Source of the DNA: an uncultured Mycoplasma sp.
GTDB taxonomy: Bacteria > Bacillota_I > Bacilli_A > RF39 > UBA660
DNA length: 49,975 bases
Reading direction: 5' to 3'
Assembly (NCBI GenBank): GCA_946500895.1
Contig: CAMMXG010000009.1
Location: 1 to 49,975, forward strand
Positions 15,376 to 22,763 of the stretch are shown here, piece after piece. Numbering within the stretch: position 1 is the first letter of the stretch; each line of letters opens with the position of its first letter. Position numbers and translations under genes: made by a program. The notes beneath the pieces are model-generated. The model did not search any database. It worked only from the letters and a program-made list of their open reading frames with translations, and had not been told where the DNA came from.

Positions 15376-16643
15376 AAAATAACAAATTAATATTAAGCAA
15401 GGATGAATTATATAAAGAAATGGGATATGATTATAAGGACTTGTTATATTTGTTTGATGATAAATTTGGTATTATTAATGCTGTTTTAAAAAGAAAAGAA
15501 TTAAAAAAATATAATTTATATATGTATCAATGCTTAAGTGCTAATGTTAAGGATTTGTTTCATTTGAGTAGAGAAGTTTCTAGCGGAGGACTTGGGGTTA
15601 GTAGCTCTAAAAAGAGAGCTATAATTAGTTGTTTGGCAGAAGCTATAGAAAGATATTGTATGTCATATATTTCTCCTGATGAGGTTTATTTAAGTAAATT
15701 ACAAAATATTAGTGATACTCATAAATTTGATGATTTTTATACATATAATTCTTTGCAATATTCAGAACAAAAACAATTTTTAAATCCTTATAAAGATGAA
15801 ATTTATTGGACTAAAATATATTCTGTTAAAAATAAAAAGAAATGGAAATATTGGCCTGCTAGTTTAATTTATTTACCTTTTGAATTGTCAAGTCCAGTAG
15901 CAGAAAATACTTCTACAGGTATGGCGGCAGGAAGTTCGATTCATGAATGTGTTTTGAGTGGCCTTTTAGAGTTAATTGAGAGAGATGCTTTGATGATAAA
16001 TTTTTTACAAAGATTAAACCCTTTGGAAATTGATGTTAATTCTATTACTAGTGTTGATTTAATTGGAAAAATACAAAAAGATTATAATCTTAAAATATAT
16101 AAGTTATATAGTGATATAAATGTTCCAATTTATTTATCATTTATTTGGAAAGAAAAGTTTGGTAAAGTTCATTATGGGATTGGAGCGTCAGCAAATTTAG
16201 ATTCTGATGAAGCAGTTAGTAAATCTTTGAAAGAATGTTTATTTACTTATTTTTATTCTAAAAATATTATGGATTTAAAAAAGAATAATGCACAAGATAT
16301 AACTGCATTGTATGAGCACTTTTTATATTATCAAGATGAAAAATTTTATCAATTATTATTTTCTAGTAAAATAGAAAAATATGAGCATAAAAAGATTGAT
16401 GAAAAGTATTTAATGCAGCAGCTCTCTAAAAATGGAATTGAGGTATATTATAAAGATTTGACTACAGATGATATTAAAGCTTCGGGAATGAAAGTAGTAA
16501 AAGTTATTGCTCCATCTTTAATAGATTTAAATAAAAGTCATCAATTACCTAGATTGGGTGCTAAAAGATTTTGGAGTGTGCCTGAAAAATTAGGATTACC
16601 AATTCATGATAAACTTAGCGATTTACCACATCCATTTCCTTAA
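15372..16643 (+). CDS. YcaO-domain cyclodehydratase, TOMM type
   Basis: A 423-residue ATP-dependent YcaO enzyme that would phosphorylate backbone amides and cyclise Cys/Ser/Thr side chains. ATP/Mg motifs are present: SSGGLGVSSSKKRA, CLAEAIERYC (E90, E93, R94), then TSTGMAAGSS and LLELIERDAL near residue 200. The C-terminus reads RLGAKRFWSVPEKLGL and ends LSDLPHPFP. A proline-rich PxPxP-like end is characteristic of azoline-forming YcaOs and important for their catalysis. No flavin dehydrogenase, transporter or immunity gene follows, so the product could remain an azoline. A GGAGGAG site overlaps the end of the previous gene. Confidence 0.88.
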   Translation: MKNNKLILSKDELYKEMGYDYKDLLYLFDDKFGIINAVLKRKELKKYNLYMYQCLSANVKDLFHLSREVSSGGLGVSSSKKRAIISCLAEAIERYCMSYISPDEVYLSKLQNISDTHKFDDFYTYNSLQYSEQKQFLNPYKDEIYWTKIYSVKNKKKWKYWPASLIYLPFELSSPVAENTSTGMAAGSSIHECVLSGLLELIERDALMINFLQRLNPLEIDVNSITSVDLIGKIQKDYNLKIYKLYSDINVPIYLSFIWKEKFGKVHYGIGASANLDSDEAVSKSLKECLFTYFYSKNIMDLKKNNAQDITALYEHFLYYQDEKFYQLLFSSKIEKYEHKKIDEKYLMQQLSKNGIEVYYKDLTTDDIKASGMKVVKVIAPSLIDLNKSHQLPRLGAKRFWSVPEKLGLPIHDKLSDLPHPFP

Positions 16644-16680
16644 ATGATAAATAAGATGTAAAAGAATCATATTTTAAAAT

Positions 16681-16708
16681 AAAAAAAGAACTGTTTTTAG
16701 ACAGTTCT
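16681..16708 (-). terminator. Terminator of the CotY/CotZ-like gene
   Basis: Perfect AGAACTGT / ACAGTTCT hairpin (16687-16694 with 16701-16708). On the minus strand it is followed by a long T-run (A-run at 16681-16687). Confidence 0.75.
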
Positions 16709-16713
16709 AAGGT

Positions 16714-17154
16714 TTAACAAACGCAATCTACAAAGGTATCAGATAAGCATCTAATAGAGCATAGACAACTGCAATCCATAGTGAAGAAAGAATTGGTAGC
16801 AACGTATGGATTTAGGCTAGTTGTGTCTGGGTTGTCAGCAAGTACTCTAAATGTACAGCAGTTTCCTTCTATTTTTTCTACTCTAAAGACACTTGAGCAA
16901 GTGGTACTGGTTGTTCCGGCACAAGATACAGTGGTATCTTTCGTGGTTGGCATACTCCAAGGTACTCCATTTCCACAGCAAGTATAGAGCATTACCGGTC
17001 TTGTGTTACATACTAGGCAGTTTGGCCCTCCTCCAAGTACTGGACGATCGCATGCGTCTAAGCAAGTTTCAGGGCATGCATTTTGTTGAAGAACTAATAT
17101 TACGCTTAATATTTCATTGATACAGTTGCCAGAATTATTTTCACAATTATTCAT
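16714..17154 (-). CDS. CotY/CotZ-family Cys-rich spore coat (crust/exosporium) protein
   Basis: About 146 residues with 20-odd Cys. The C-terminal half follows the CotY/CotZ pattern: SSVFRVEKIEGNCCTFRVL, then FFTMDCSCLCSIRCLSDTFV. In Bacillus these proteins self-assemble into disulfide-linked hexagonal layers of the outermost crust or exosporium basal layer. The N-terminal half (CPETCLDACDRPVLGGGPNC) also fits the family. I start at ATG 17154 (MNNCENN) behind AAAGGGTG rather than at 17181. A SigK-like promoter lies 31 nt upstream. Together with the collagen-like gene this indicates a structured outer spore coat. Confidence 0.85.
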   Translation of the reverse strand: MNNCENNSGNCINEILSVILVLQQNACPETCLDACDRPVLGGGPNCLVCNTRPVMLYTCCGNGVPWSMPTTKDTTVSCAGTTSTTCSSVFRVEKIEGNCCTFRVLADNPDTTSLNPYVATNSFFTMDCSCLCSIRCLSDTFVDCVC

Positions 17155-17184
17155 ATTATTCACCCTTTCATGTATTCTCACTAA

Positions 17185-17211
17185 TAATTTATGATAAAGT
17201 TTCTAATTCGT
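17185..17211 (-). promoter_or_regulatory. SigK-like promoter of the CotY/CotZ-like gene
   Basis: On the minus strand AC (complement of 17210-17211), exactly 16 nt, then CATAAATTA (complement of 17185-17193). This is the same consensus and spacing as upstream of the collagen-like gene. In B. subtilis cotYZ is transcribed by SigK, so position and family agree. Confidence 0.65.
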
Positions 17212-17281
17212 GTATCTCTATAGTTCTTTTTTTTTTAATTTGTTTATGTTATAATTTAGGGAGTAAAAGAGGGTGAAGTAG

Positions 17282-20200
17282 ATGCCAGATAATCAAAATA
17301 TGAATGAAAATCCAAACGCTTATGATTATAATCCGAATCGCCCTCAAACTGGTTCTAGCCCAAAGAATGAAGTTCAAAATGAACATGCTGATACTCAAAA
17401 AGTAGTTGATACTGCTGCTAAAGCTGCTTCAGAATATTTTGCCCCTGGAGTTGGGGGAATGGCTTATGATGCTGCTAAAAAAGTGCCTGGAGTAGGTGAG
17501 GCTATTGATAAAACAACTGGTGCTGTTGCCGAAGTAGCTGATCAAGTTCCTGGTGTAAAAAAAGTGACTAAGGGCCTTAATGATTCCGGAATTACCGATG
17601 CGGCCCGTACAGCGACAGACCTTATTGGTAGTAAAGGAGCAAGTGCTGCTAAAGGAGCTGGGAATGTTGCTAAGGGGATGGATGTTGCATCTAAAGGAAC
17701 AACAGCGGCAGGCGATGTTGCAACACCAGTGATGCCAACTCGAAAAAATAACGATTTTAATTCTAGAATGAGAAACGGAGAAAATGTAGATTTACCTAGT
17801 TCTACTGGTGATAGTGGAGAGATGCTTCCTCAAGATAGTGCAGATAGTTTATCAAGTTCTGAGCTTCCTTCTGATGATATTGAAAGTGGAAATAATGAAG
17901 GTACTGGCAATGGTACACCCGCGCAAGATAATTTGAATCCTTTAAAAGGTAATGATAGTAATAATAATGATAATGATGCGGAAGCTAAAGGGGATGTTAG
18001 TGGACAGTTATTTAAGAAAATATGGGATAGATATAAGATTCCTATCATATTAGGTGGTGGGGGTATTGCGTTATTTTTTCTTCTATTGCTAGTTATTTTT
18101 GGTGGTGGAGCAGGGGATGCACAAACCATGGGGTATGTAGATACAGCTTGTAATTTTAATGAAACTAAAGTAACTGTTACTAATTGTTATCAGAGTAGTA
18201 GTGAAAGAAATTCGTTAGCTACCTATAATTTAGATGATTTGGTTGTTCGACTTGCTTATGCATATACAAATAGTGGTAGTTATTCAGATGATGCGATTAA
18301 AGCTTTGATGGTAGCTTTGAAAACTAATATACTTAGCTATGGTAATTATAATAGTAGTGATAAAGAAGTAGATGTACGTATTTGTGATGTTTTTAGTGGG
18401 TATGAAGAGATACCAGAGGATAGTAATGATGAACTTTGGATGTTAGATGTATCAGAAGATGATCTTAGTAGTTTAGAGAGTTTATATGATGAGATTAGCA
18501 ATTATTTATATATTTCTTCTTCTTATCGTTCGACAATTAGTAATTTGTCTAGCCAAAATATTTTGAATTTTAATAATAATACTTTGAATGAATTTGAGAG
18601 TTTGGCAAGCGAGGGGAATACTTATTCGCAAATTTTAAATCATTTTTATAATGCTTCTAGTGATGATAATGATGCAGAAGATAATGTTTATCGAGAAACT
18701 TTATTTTTAGGAGATTCTAGAACTAGAGGAATGCAAAATGCTGGAGTCATTAATAGCGGTAATACCATTTATGGTGTTGGATATGGATATAATTGGTTGG
18801 TTGGTAATGGAGATTTTTCTAGCAGTAATACTAATGCTACCAATGGGGGAATTGATGGCATTAATGATTTGATGCGTGATAATGCTAGTTATAATATTGT
18901 TATTTGGTTAGGTGTTAATGATTTAGGAAACGTTAATCTTTATTATGAGGAATATGAAGCATTAGCAACAGGAGATTGGCGTAATCACAATATTTATATT
19001 GTATCGGTTGGGCCAATTGTTACCGGTGCTAGTACTTCTGCTACGAATGAAGCAATTGAAAGTTTCAATAGTACCATGAGTAGTTTGATTAGTAGTTCTG
19101 GGTTAAATAATTTATTTTATATTGACTTAGGAATTACAGAAGATGATATTCAATCTAGTGATGGAATTCATTATAGCTCTGATGATTATGTGGATATATA
19201 TAATAATGTTATGAGTTATTTAGATACTGCTCTTAATACTGATTATCAATTATATAATTTAACTAGTTATTGTACTTATTATACTTTAACCGAAAATGAT
19301 GCTTATTGGTGGCCTATAGGTAGTAGTGAGGCAACTCAGGGTAATATTTATGGAGGAGATCCGGTTTCTACGACCATTACTTCTACTTTTGGTGGACGAT
19401 ATCATCCAACAACTGGCGAATGGCAAGATGCACATGGAGCGATTGATATTGGAGGAGTTGGGGTAGGAACCCCAGTTATTGCTACTAAATCGGGTGAAGT
19501 TACTTATACTAATACTGGATGTAGCGAAGGAGACCATAGTTGTGGAGGTTCTTATGGAAATCATATTAAAATTGATCATGGTGATGGAATAGAATCTTTA
19601 TATGCTCATTTAAGTGAAGTATTGGTGAGCGAAGGTGAAAGTGTTAATCAGGGACAAATTATTGGATATACTGGAAATACCGGACGTTCAACGGGACCAC
19701 ATTTGCACTTTGAGATTCGTTTGAATGGTACAAGAGTTGATCCTTTAGAATATGTTGATCCAGAAAATCCTAGACCAGTCCAATCCTATACTTTGGGAGA
19801 TGTGGATGATACTGGTTCTTCGGCTGAAGAGAATAAGGCTGCTATTTGTACCGCATTATTAAATAGTGGTTTTTCTGAAAATGCAGTTGCTGGTATGATG
19901 GTTAATATAGCAGCGGAAGGTGGATTTAGGACAAATAATCTTGAAAATTGTTATGAAGAAAATCAATGTTGTACAGTGAATGGTAAAAATTATGGATATT
20001 GTGTTCATACTGAAATTGCTGGATTTGGTAGTGATACTTTATATACAAATGGTGTTGATAGCGGGGCTTATTCTAGAGAATCTTTTGTTAATGATCATGC
20101 CGGTTATGGTTTAATACAGTGGACTTCTTCTGGAAGAAAAGCAGGATTATATGATTATGCTCAAAGTCAAAATAAGTCTATTGCTTCTCTTAGTGTACAA

Positions 20201-20407
20201 TTGGGTTATTTATTACAAGAATTACAATATGATTCATATGCTTTAACTTATAAATATATAACGGGTAATTATTCTGCTTATGATGTTGCTAATACGTTTT
20301 GTCAAAATTTTGAAAGCCCAAGTAATGAGAGTACGGTTTGTCCTGCTAGAGCGAGTGCTAATGTTGATGAGTATTTATCATATGTTCAAAATGGTTGTAG
20401 TGATTAG
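17282..20407 (+). CDS. Multi-domain membrane-anchored cell-wall enzyme (SGNH + M23 + tail-lysozyme)
   Basis: A 1041-residue protein. Residues 1-250 are hydrophilic, Ala/Gly-rich, with duplicated VPGV motifs. A membrane segment follows (~254-275, IPIILGGGGIALFFLLLLVI). Residues ~319-400 faintly resemble SpoIID (DDAIKALMVALKTNIL). Residues ~470-645 are an SGNH hydrolase: LFLGDSRTRG, WLGVNDLGN and SDGIHYSSDDY supply Ser, Asn, Asp and His. Residues ~695-830 are an M23 endopeptidase (HGAIDIGG and GPHLHFEI zinc ligands). Residues ~840-1035 match phage-tail-lysozyme-like domains (AGMMVNIAAEGGF, YGLIQWTSSGRK). The likely role is peptidoglycan deacylation plus peptide and glycan cleavage outside the membrane. 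Similar modular hydrolases occur in conjugation machines (CwlT/VirB1 type). Confidence 0.8.
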   Translation: MPDNQNMNENPNAYDYNPNRPQTGSSPKNEVQNEHADTQKVVDTAAKAASEYFAPGVGGMAYDAAKKVPGVGEAIDKTTGAVAEVADQVPGVKKVTKGLNDSGITDAARTATDLIGSKGASAAKGAGNVAKGMDVASKGTTAAGDVATPVMPTRKNNDFNSRMRNGENVDLPSSTGDSGEMLPQDSADSLSSSELPSDDIESGNNEGTGNGTPAQDNLNPLKGNDSNNNDNDAEAKGDVSGQLFKKIWDRYKIPIILGGGGIALFFLLLLVIFGGGAGDAQTMGYVDTACNFNETKVTVTNCYQSSSERNSLATYNLDDLVVRLAYAYTNSGSYSDDAIKALMVALKTNILSYGNYNSSDKEVDVRICDVFSGYEEIPEDSNDELWMLDVSEDDLSSLESLYDEISNYLYISSSYRSTISNLSSQNILNFNNNTLNEFESLASEGNTYSQILNHFYNASSDDNDAEDNVYRETLFLGDSRTRGMQNAGVINSGNTIYGVGYGYNWLVGNGDFSSSNTNATNGGIDGINDLMRDNASYNIVIWLGVNDLGNVNLYYEEYEALATGDWRNHNIYIVSVGPIVTGASTSATNEAIESFNSTMSSLISSSGLNNLFYIDLGITEDDIQSSDGIHYSSDDYVDIYNNVMSYLDTALNTDYQLYNLTSYCTYYTLTENDAYWWPIGSSEATQGNIYGGDPVSTTITSTFGGRYHPTTGEWQDAHGAIDIGGVGVGTPVIATKSGEVTYTNTGCSEGDHSCGGSYGNHIKIDHGDGIESLYAHLSEVLVSEGESVNQGQIIGYTGNTGRSTGPHLHFEIRLNGTRVDPLEYVDPENPRPVQSYTLGDVDDTGSSAEENKAAICTALLNSGFSENAVAGMMVNIAAEGGFRTNNLENCYEENQCCTVNGKNYGYCVHTEIAGFGSDTLYTNGVDSGAYSRESFVNDHAGYGLIQWTSSGRKAGLYDYAQSQNKSIASLSVQLGYLLQELQYDSYALTYKYITGNYSAYDVANTFCQNFESPSNESTVCPARASANVDEYLSYVQNGCSD

Positions 20408-20415
20408 GAGGATTT

Positions 20416-21324
20416 ATGGAAAATAAGGCACAAAGAAAAGTTTTAATTATTGTTGGTATTATCTTGGCAGTTATTGCTATTTCAGCTTATGTACTTAGTT
20501 TGTTTGTTGGAGAAGATTCTCCTGATCCTGATACGCCATCAGTTGAACCAAATCCTAATGAGCCCGTGGATACTTTTCGAGATGAAATTGTTCGCTTAGA
20601 AGATGAATCGATATTTTTTGGGGTGCAAAAGGTCATTAATGATTATTATGATAGTATTTTTGAGGAAGATACTAGAACATTATTATCCATACTTGATCCT
20701 TTATATATAGAGGATAATCAGATTCTTGCTAATAATATTTATGCAATTATAGGTAGAGATTATGGAATTACTAATTATGTTGCAACAGAAATTTATTATA
20801 ATCCTGATAGTACCGTTACTTATTATTTTGTAAGTGGGAATTTAACTAGTGATTCTATTATGGGTGATGAATATCAGTTTTTAGAAGATGTTTCTTTTCT
20901 GATTATTGTTGATGAATCTAACAATAATTATATATTAAGACCAATCGATACATCAGATTTATCTAGTTATGCTGATGACTATCATATGGTAGAACGAGAT
21001 TTGGAAAGTGGAGTTACTTTTGAGGAAGTAGAAGTGACAGAGGTAAATAAACTTTCTAACTATTTAGCTATATTCATTAACTTTTTAATAGATAATCCAG
21101 AAGAAGCATATAATTTATTAGATGATGAGACAAAAAATAATTATTCAAGTTATAGTGATTTTCTTGCGCAAGTAGTTGATTTATATCAGAGTTTATCTTC
21201 TAAGATATTTAGTTATTCGAGCATAGAAGAGGATGATAGAGTCGTTTATGAAGTGGTAGATGATAATCAAAATAGAATTACTATTTATGAATATCATATT
21301 ATGGATTTTCAAATTTCTTATTAA
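20416..21324 (+). CDS. Membrane-anchored extracytoplasmic protein (possible TcpC/NTF2-like)
   Basis: 302 residues: an N-terminal anchor (residues ~7-31), a Pro/Asp-rich linker (EDSPDPDTPSVEPNPNEPVD), then two alpha/beta stretches (~55-175 and ~205-302). Each looks like a compact NTF2-like fold, with VQKVINDYYDSIFEED and NKLSNYLAIFINFLIDNPEE as the helical openings. An anchor plus tandem NTF2-like domains recalls TcpC/VirB8 proteins of conjugation systems, but I see no diagnostic motif. It starts 8 nt after the large wall hydrolase behind TAGGAGG, so the two form an operon and probably act together. Confidence 0.5.
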   Translation: MENKAQRKVLIIVGIILAVIAISAYVLSLFVGEDSPDPDTPSVEPNPNEPVDTFRDEIVRLEDESIFFGVQKVINDYYDSIFEEDTRTLLSILDPLYIEDNQILANNIYAIIGRDYGITNYVATEIYYNPDSTVTYYFVSGNLTSDSIMGDEYQFLEDVSFLIIVDESNNNYILRPIDTSDLSSYADDYHMVERDLESGVTFEEVEVTEVNKLSNYLAIFINFLIDNPEEAYNLLDDETKNNYSSYSDFLAQVVDLYQSLSSKIFSYSSIEEDDRVVYEVVDDNQNRITIYEYHIMDFQISY

Positions 21325-21365
21325 AGTTGTATGTTTATTGTTTTTATCTTTATTTTTAATAATAT

Positions 21366-21989
21366 ATTGAAGAAAATATTTTTCCTAGTTATGCTAAAAA
21401 TGATTTAGGACATAATTTAGATCATATACAATATGTTATAGGAAGAAGTTTAAAGTTTGCGGGAATGGTTCCTGATATAAATTATCAAATGGTGTATGTC
21501 ATAGCGGCTTATCATGATATTGGACATTATATTGATGCCAAAAATCATGAAAAAGTTTCTAGTGAGATACTTCTTGCTGATCAAAATTTATCAAAATGGT
21601 TTTCTCAAGAAGAAATAAAAATAATGGGAGATGCTGTATACGATCATCGAGCAAGTTTGGAAGGGGAACCTAGAAGTATTTATGGTAAAATTGTTTCTTC
21701 TGCTGATCGAAATACGGCAATTGATTTACCTCTTAAACGTACTTATGAATATCGGGTTAAGCATAATCCTAATGCCTCTTTAGATGAAATTATAGAAGAA
21801 TCTAGATTACATCTTATGAATAAGTTTGGCAAAGAAGGTTATGCTAAAGAAAAAATGTATTTTCCAGATGAAGAATATGATGCGTTTTTAAAAGATATTG
21901 CTGCTTTAACATCTGATCCTATTTTATTTAGAAAAAGATATTTGCAAGTGAATCATTTGGAAGAACCAGTATTAGAAAGAATAAAATAA
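21366..21989 (+). pseudogene. HD-domain phosphohydrolase lacking a normal start codon
   Basis: The reading frame is open from 21363 and encodes a complete-looking HD protein: EENIFPSYAKNDLGHNLDHI carries the first metal His, AAYHDIGHYID the HD pair, and VYDHRASL and SSADRNTAID the remaining ligands. The first ATG in frame is 21465, after the conserved GHNLDHIQYVIGRS segment, so that start would lose a metal ligand. Upstream of 21363 is an in-frame TAA and no ribosome site; only ATT 21366 could initiate. Either the first residues were lost by mutation, a frameshift lies near 21340-21363, or a non-standard start is used. If functional it would be an HD nucleotide phosphohydrolase of unknown substrate. 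Confidence 0.6.
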
Positions 21990-21999
21990 TTACAAATTA

Positions 22000-22020
22000 G
22001 CTCATTTTGAGCTTTTTTTA
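22000..22020 (+). terminator. Terminator after the HD gene
   Basis: AGCTCA - TTT - TGAGCT hairpin followed by seven T. The next promoter begins 4 nt later. Confidence 0.7.
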
Positions 22021-22023
22021 AGC

Positions 22024-22052
22024 TTGACTATTTTTAATATTTTGAGTATACT
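22024..22052 (+). promoter_or_regulatory. SigA promoter of the ybxB-like gene
   Basis: TTGACT (22024-22029), a 17-nt spacer and TATACT (22047-22052). It covers the first codons of a longer possible ORF from 22024 and so fixes the real start further down. Confidence 0.65.
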
Positions 22053-22077
22053 TAATATACAAAAAGGGTGCATGTTC

Positions 22078-22668
22078 TTGAATCAATACTTTACAAATAA
22101 CGATCAACTGCAAAGTGAGATTAGAGTCATAAAGTATAGCTATGGCTCTACTTGTTTTGAATTTTTAAGTGATAATGGAGTTTTTTCTAAAGATAAAATA
22201 GATTTTGGTTCTATTACATTAATAGAAACTTATTTAAAAAATGAAAAAGATATTCAGAGTTTTTTAGATGTGGGATGTGGATATGGCTTTTTATCTGTTG
22301 TCCTTGCTAAAGAACTAAAGATAACTGGTGTTGGAGTCGATGTTAATTTAAGGGCGTTAGAGCTCGCCAAGAAAAATGCTAAATTAAATCAAGTTAGTGT
22401 CTCTTTTAAAGAGAGTAACATATATGAAAATGTTTCGGGAGTGTTTGATCTTATCATTACTAATCCACCCATTCGAGCGGGTAAAAAAGTGGTTTTAGAT
22501 ATTTTGATTAAAGCTCAAGATCATTTGAATTTTGGTGGTGAACTTTGGGCGGTGATAAGGAAAGATCAAGGAGCTAAGAGTATTATTAAGCTTTTAAATG
22601 AGGTTTATCAAGTAGAAGTAAAAGAGAAAAATAAAGGTTTTTATGTTTTTTGTTGCAAAAATCGTTGA
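22078..22668 (+). CDS. ybxB: YbxB/RsmC-like class I SAM methyltransferase
   Basis: A SAM-dependent methyltransferase of the RsmC (16S rRNA m2G) type. Motif I is FLDVGCGYGFLS, motif II is VGVDVNLRALELAKKN and the catalytic block is TNPPIRAGKKV. I start at TTG 22078 (LNQYFTNNDQL), 7 nt after AAGGGTG; ATG 22072 is only 1 nt from that site. B. subtilis ybxB lies immediately upstream of rpoB, and here the order is the same. The rplJ-rplL genes that normally precede it are missing, replaced by the HD and cell-wall genes. rpoB follows from its own promoter. Confidence 0.85.
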   Translation: MNQYFTNNDQLQSEIRVIKYSYGSTCFEFLSDNGVFSKDKIDFGSITLIETYLKNEKDIQSFLDVGCGYGFLSVVLAKELKITGVGVDVNLRALELAKKNAKLNQVSVSFKESNIYENVSGVFDLIITNPPIRAGKKVVLDILIKAQDHLNFGGELWAVIRKDQGAKSIIKLLNEVYQVEVKEKNKGFYVFCCKNR

Positions 22669-22693
22669 CAATAAAAGAATTTGTTGCTAAAAT
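22665..22693 (+). promoter_or_regulatory. SigA promoter of rpoBC
   Basis: TTGACA (22665-22670), a 17-nt spacer and TAAAAT (22688-22693), overlapping the ybxB stop. It gives a 5' leader of about 65 nt before rpoB. Confidence 0.65.
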
Positions 22694-22763
22694 TTTAAAT
22701 TGGTGACGTATTTGTTTTTTTCTTTAGAAGAGCACTAAAAAATTAGATATTGGGGTGAAGCGC

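Noticed and set aside
17830-18129. Minus-strand ORF of 99 residues inside the wall-enzyme gene.
   Set aside because: Low-complexity reverse reading of a Ser/Asp-rich region; no start signal.
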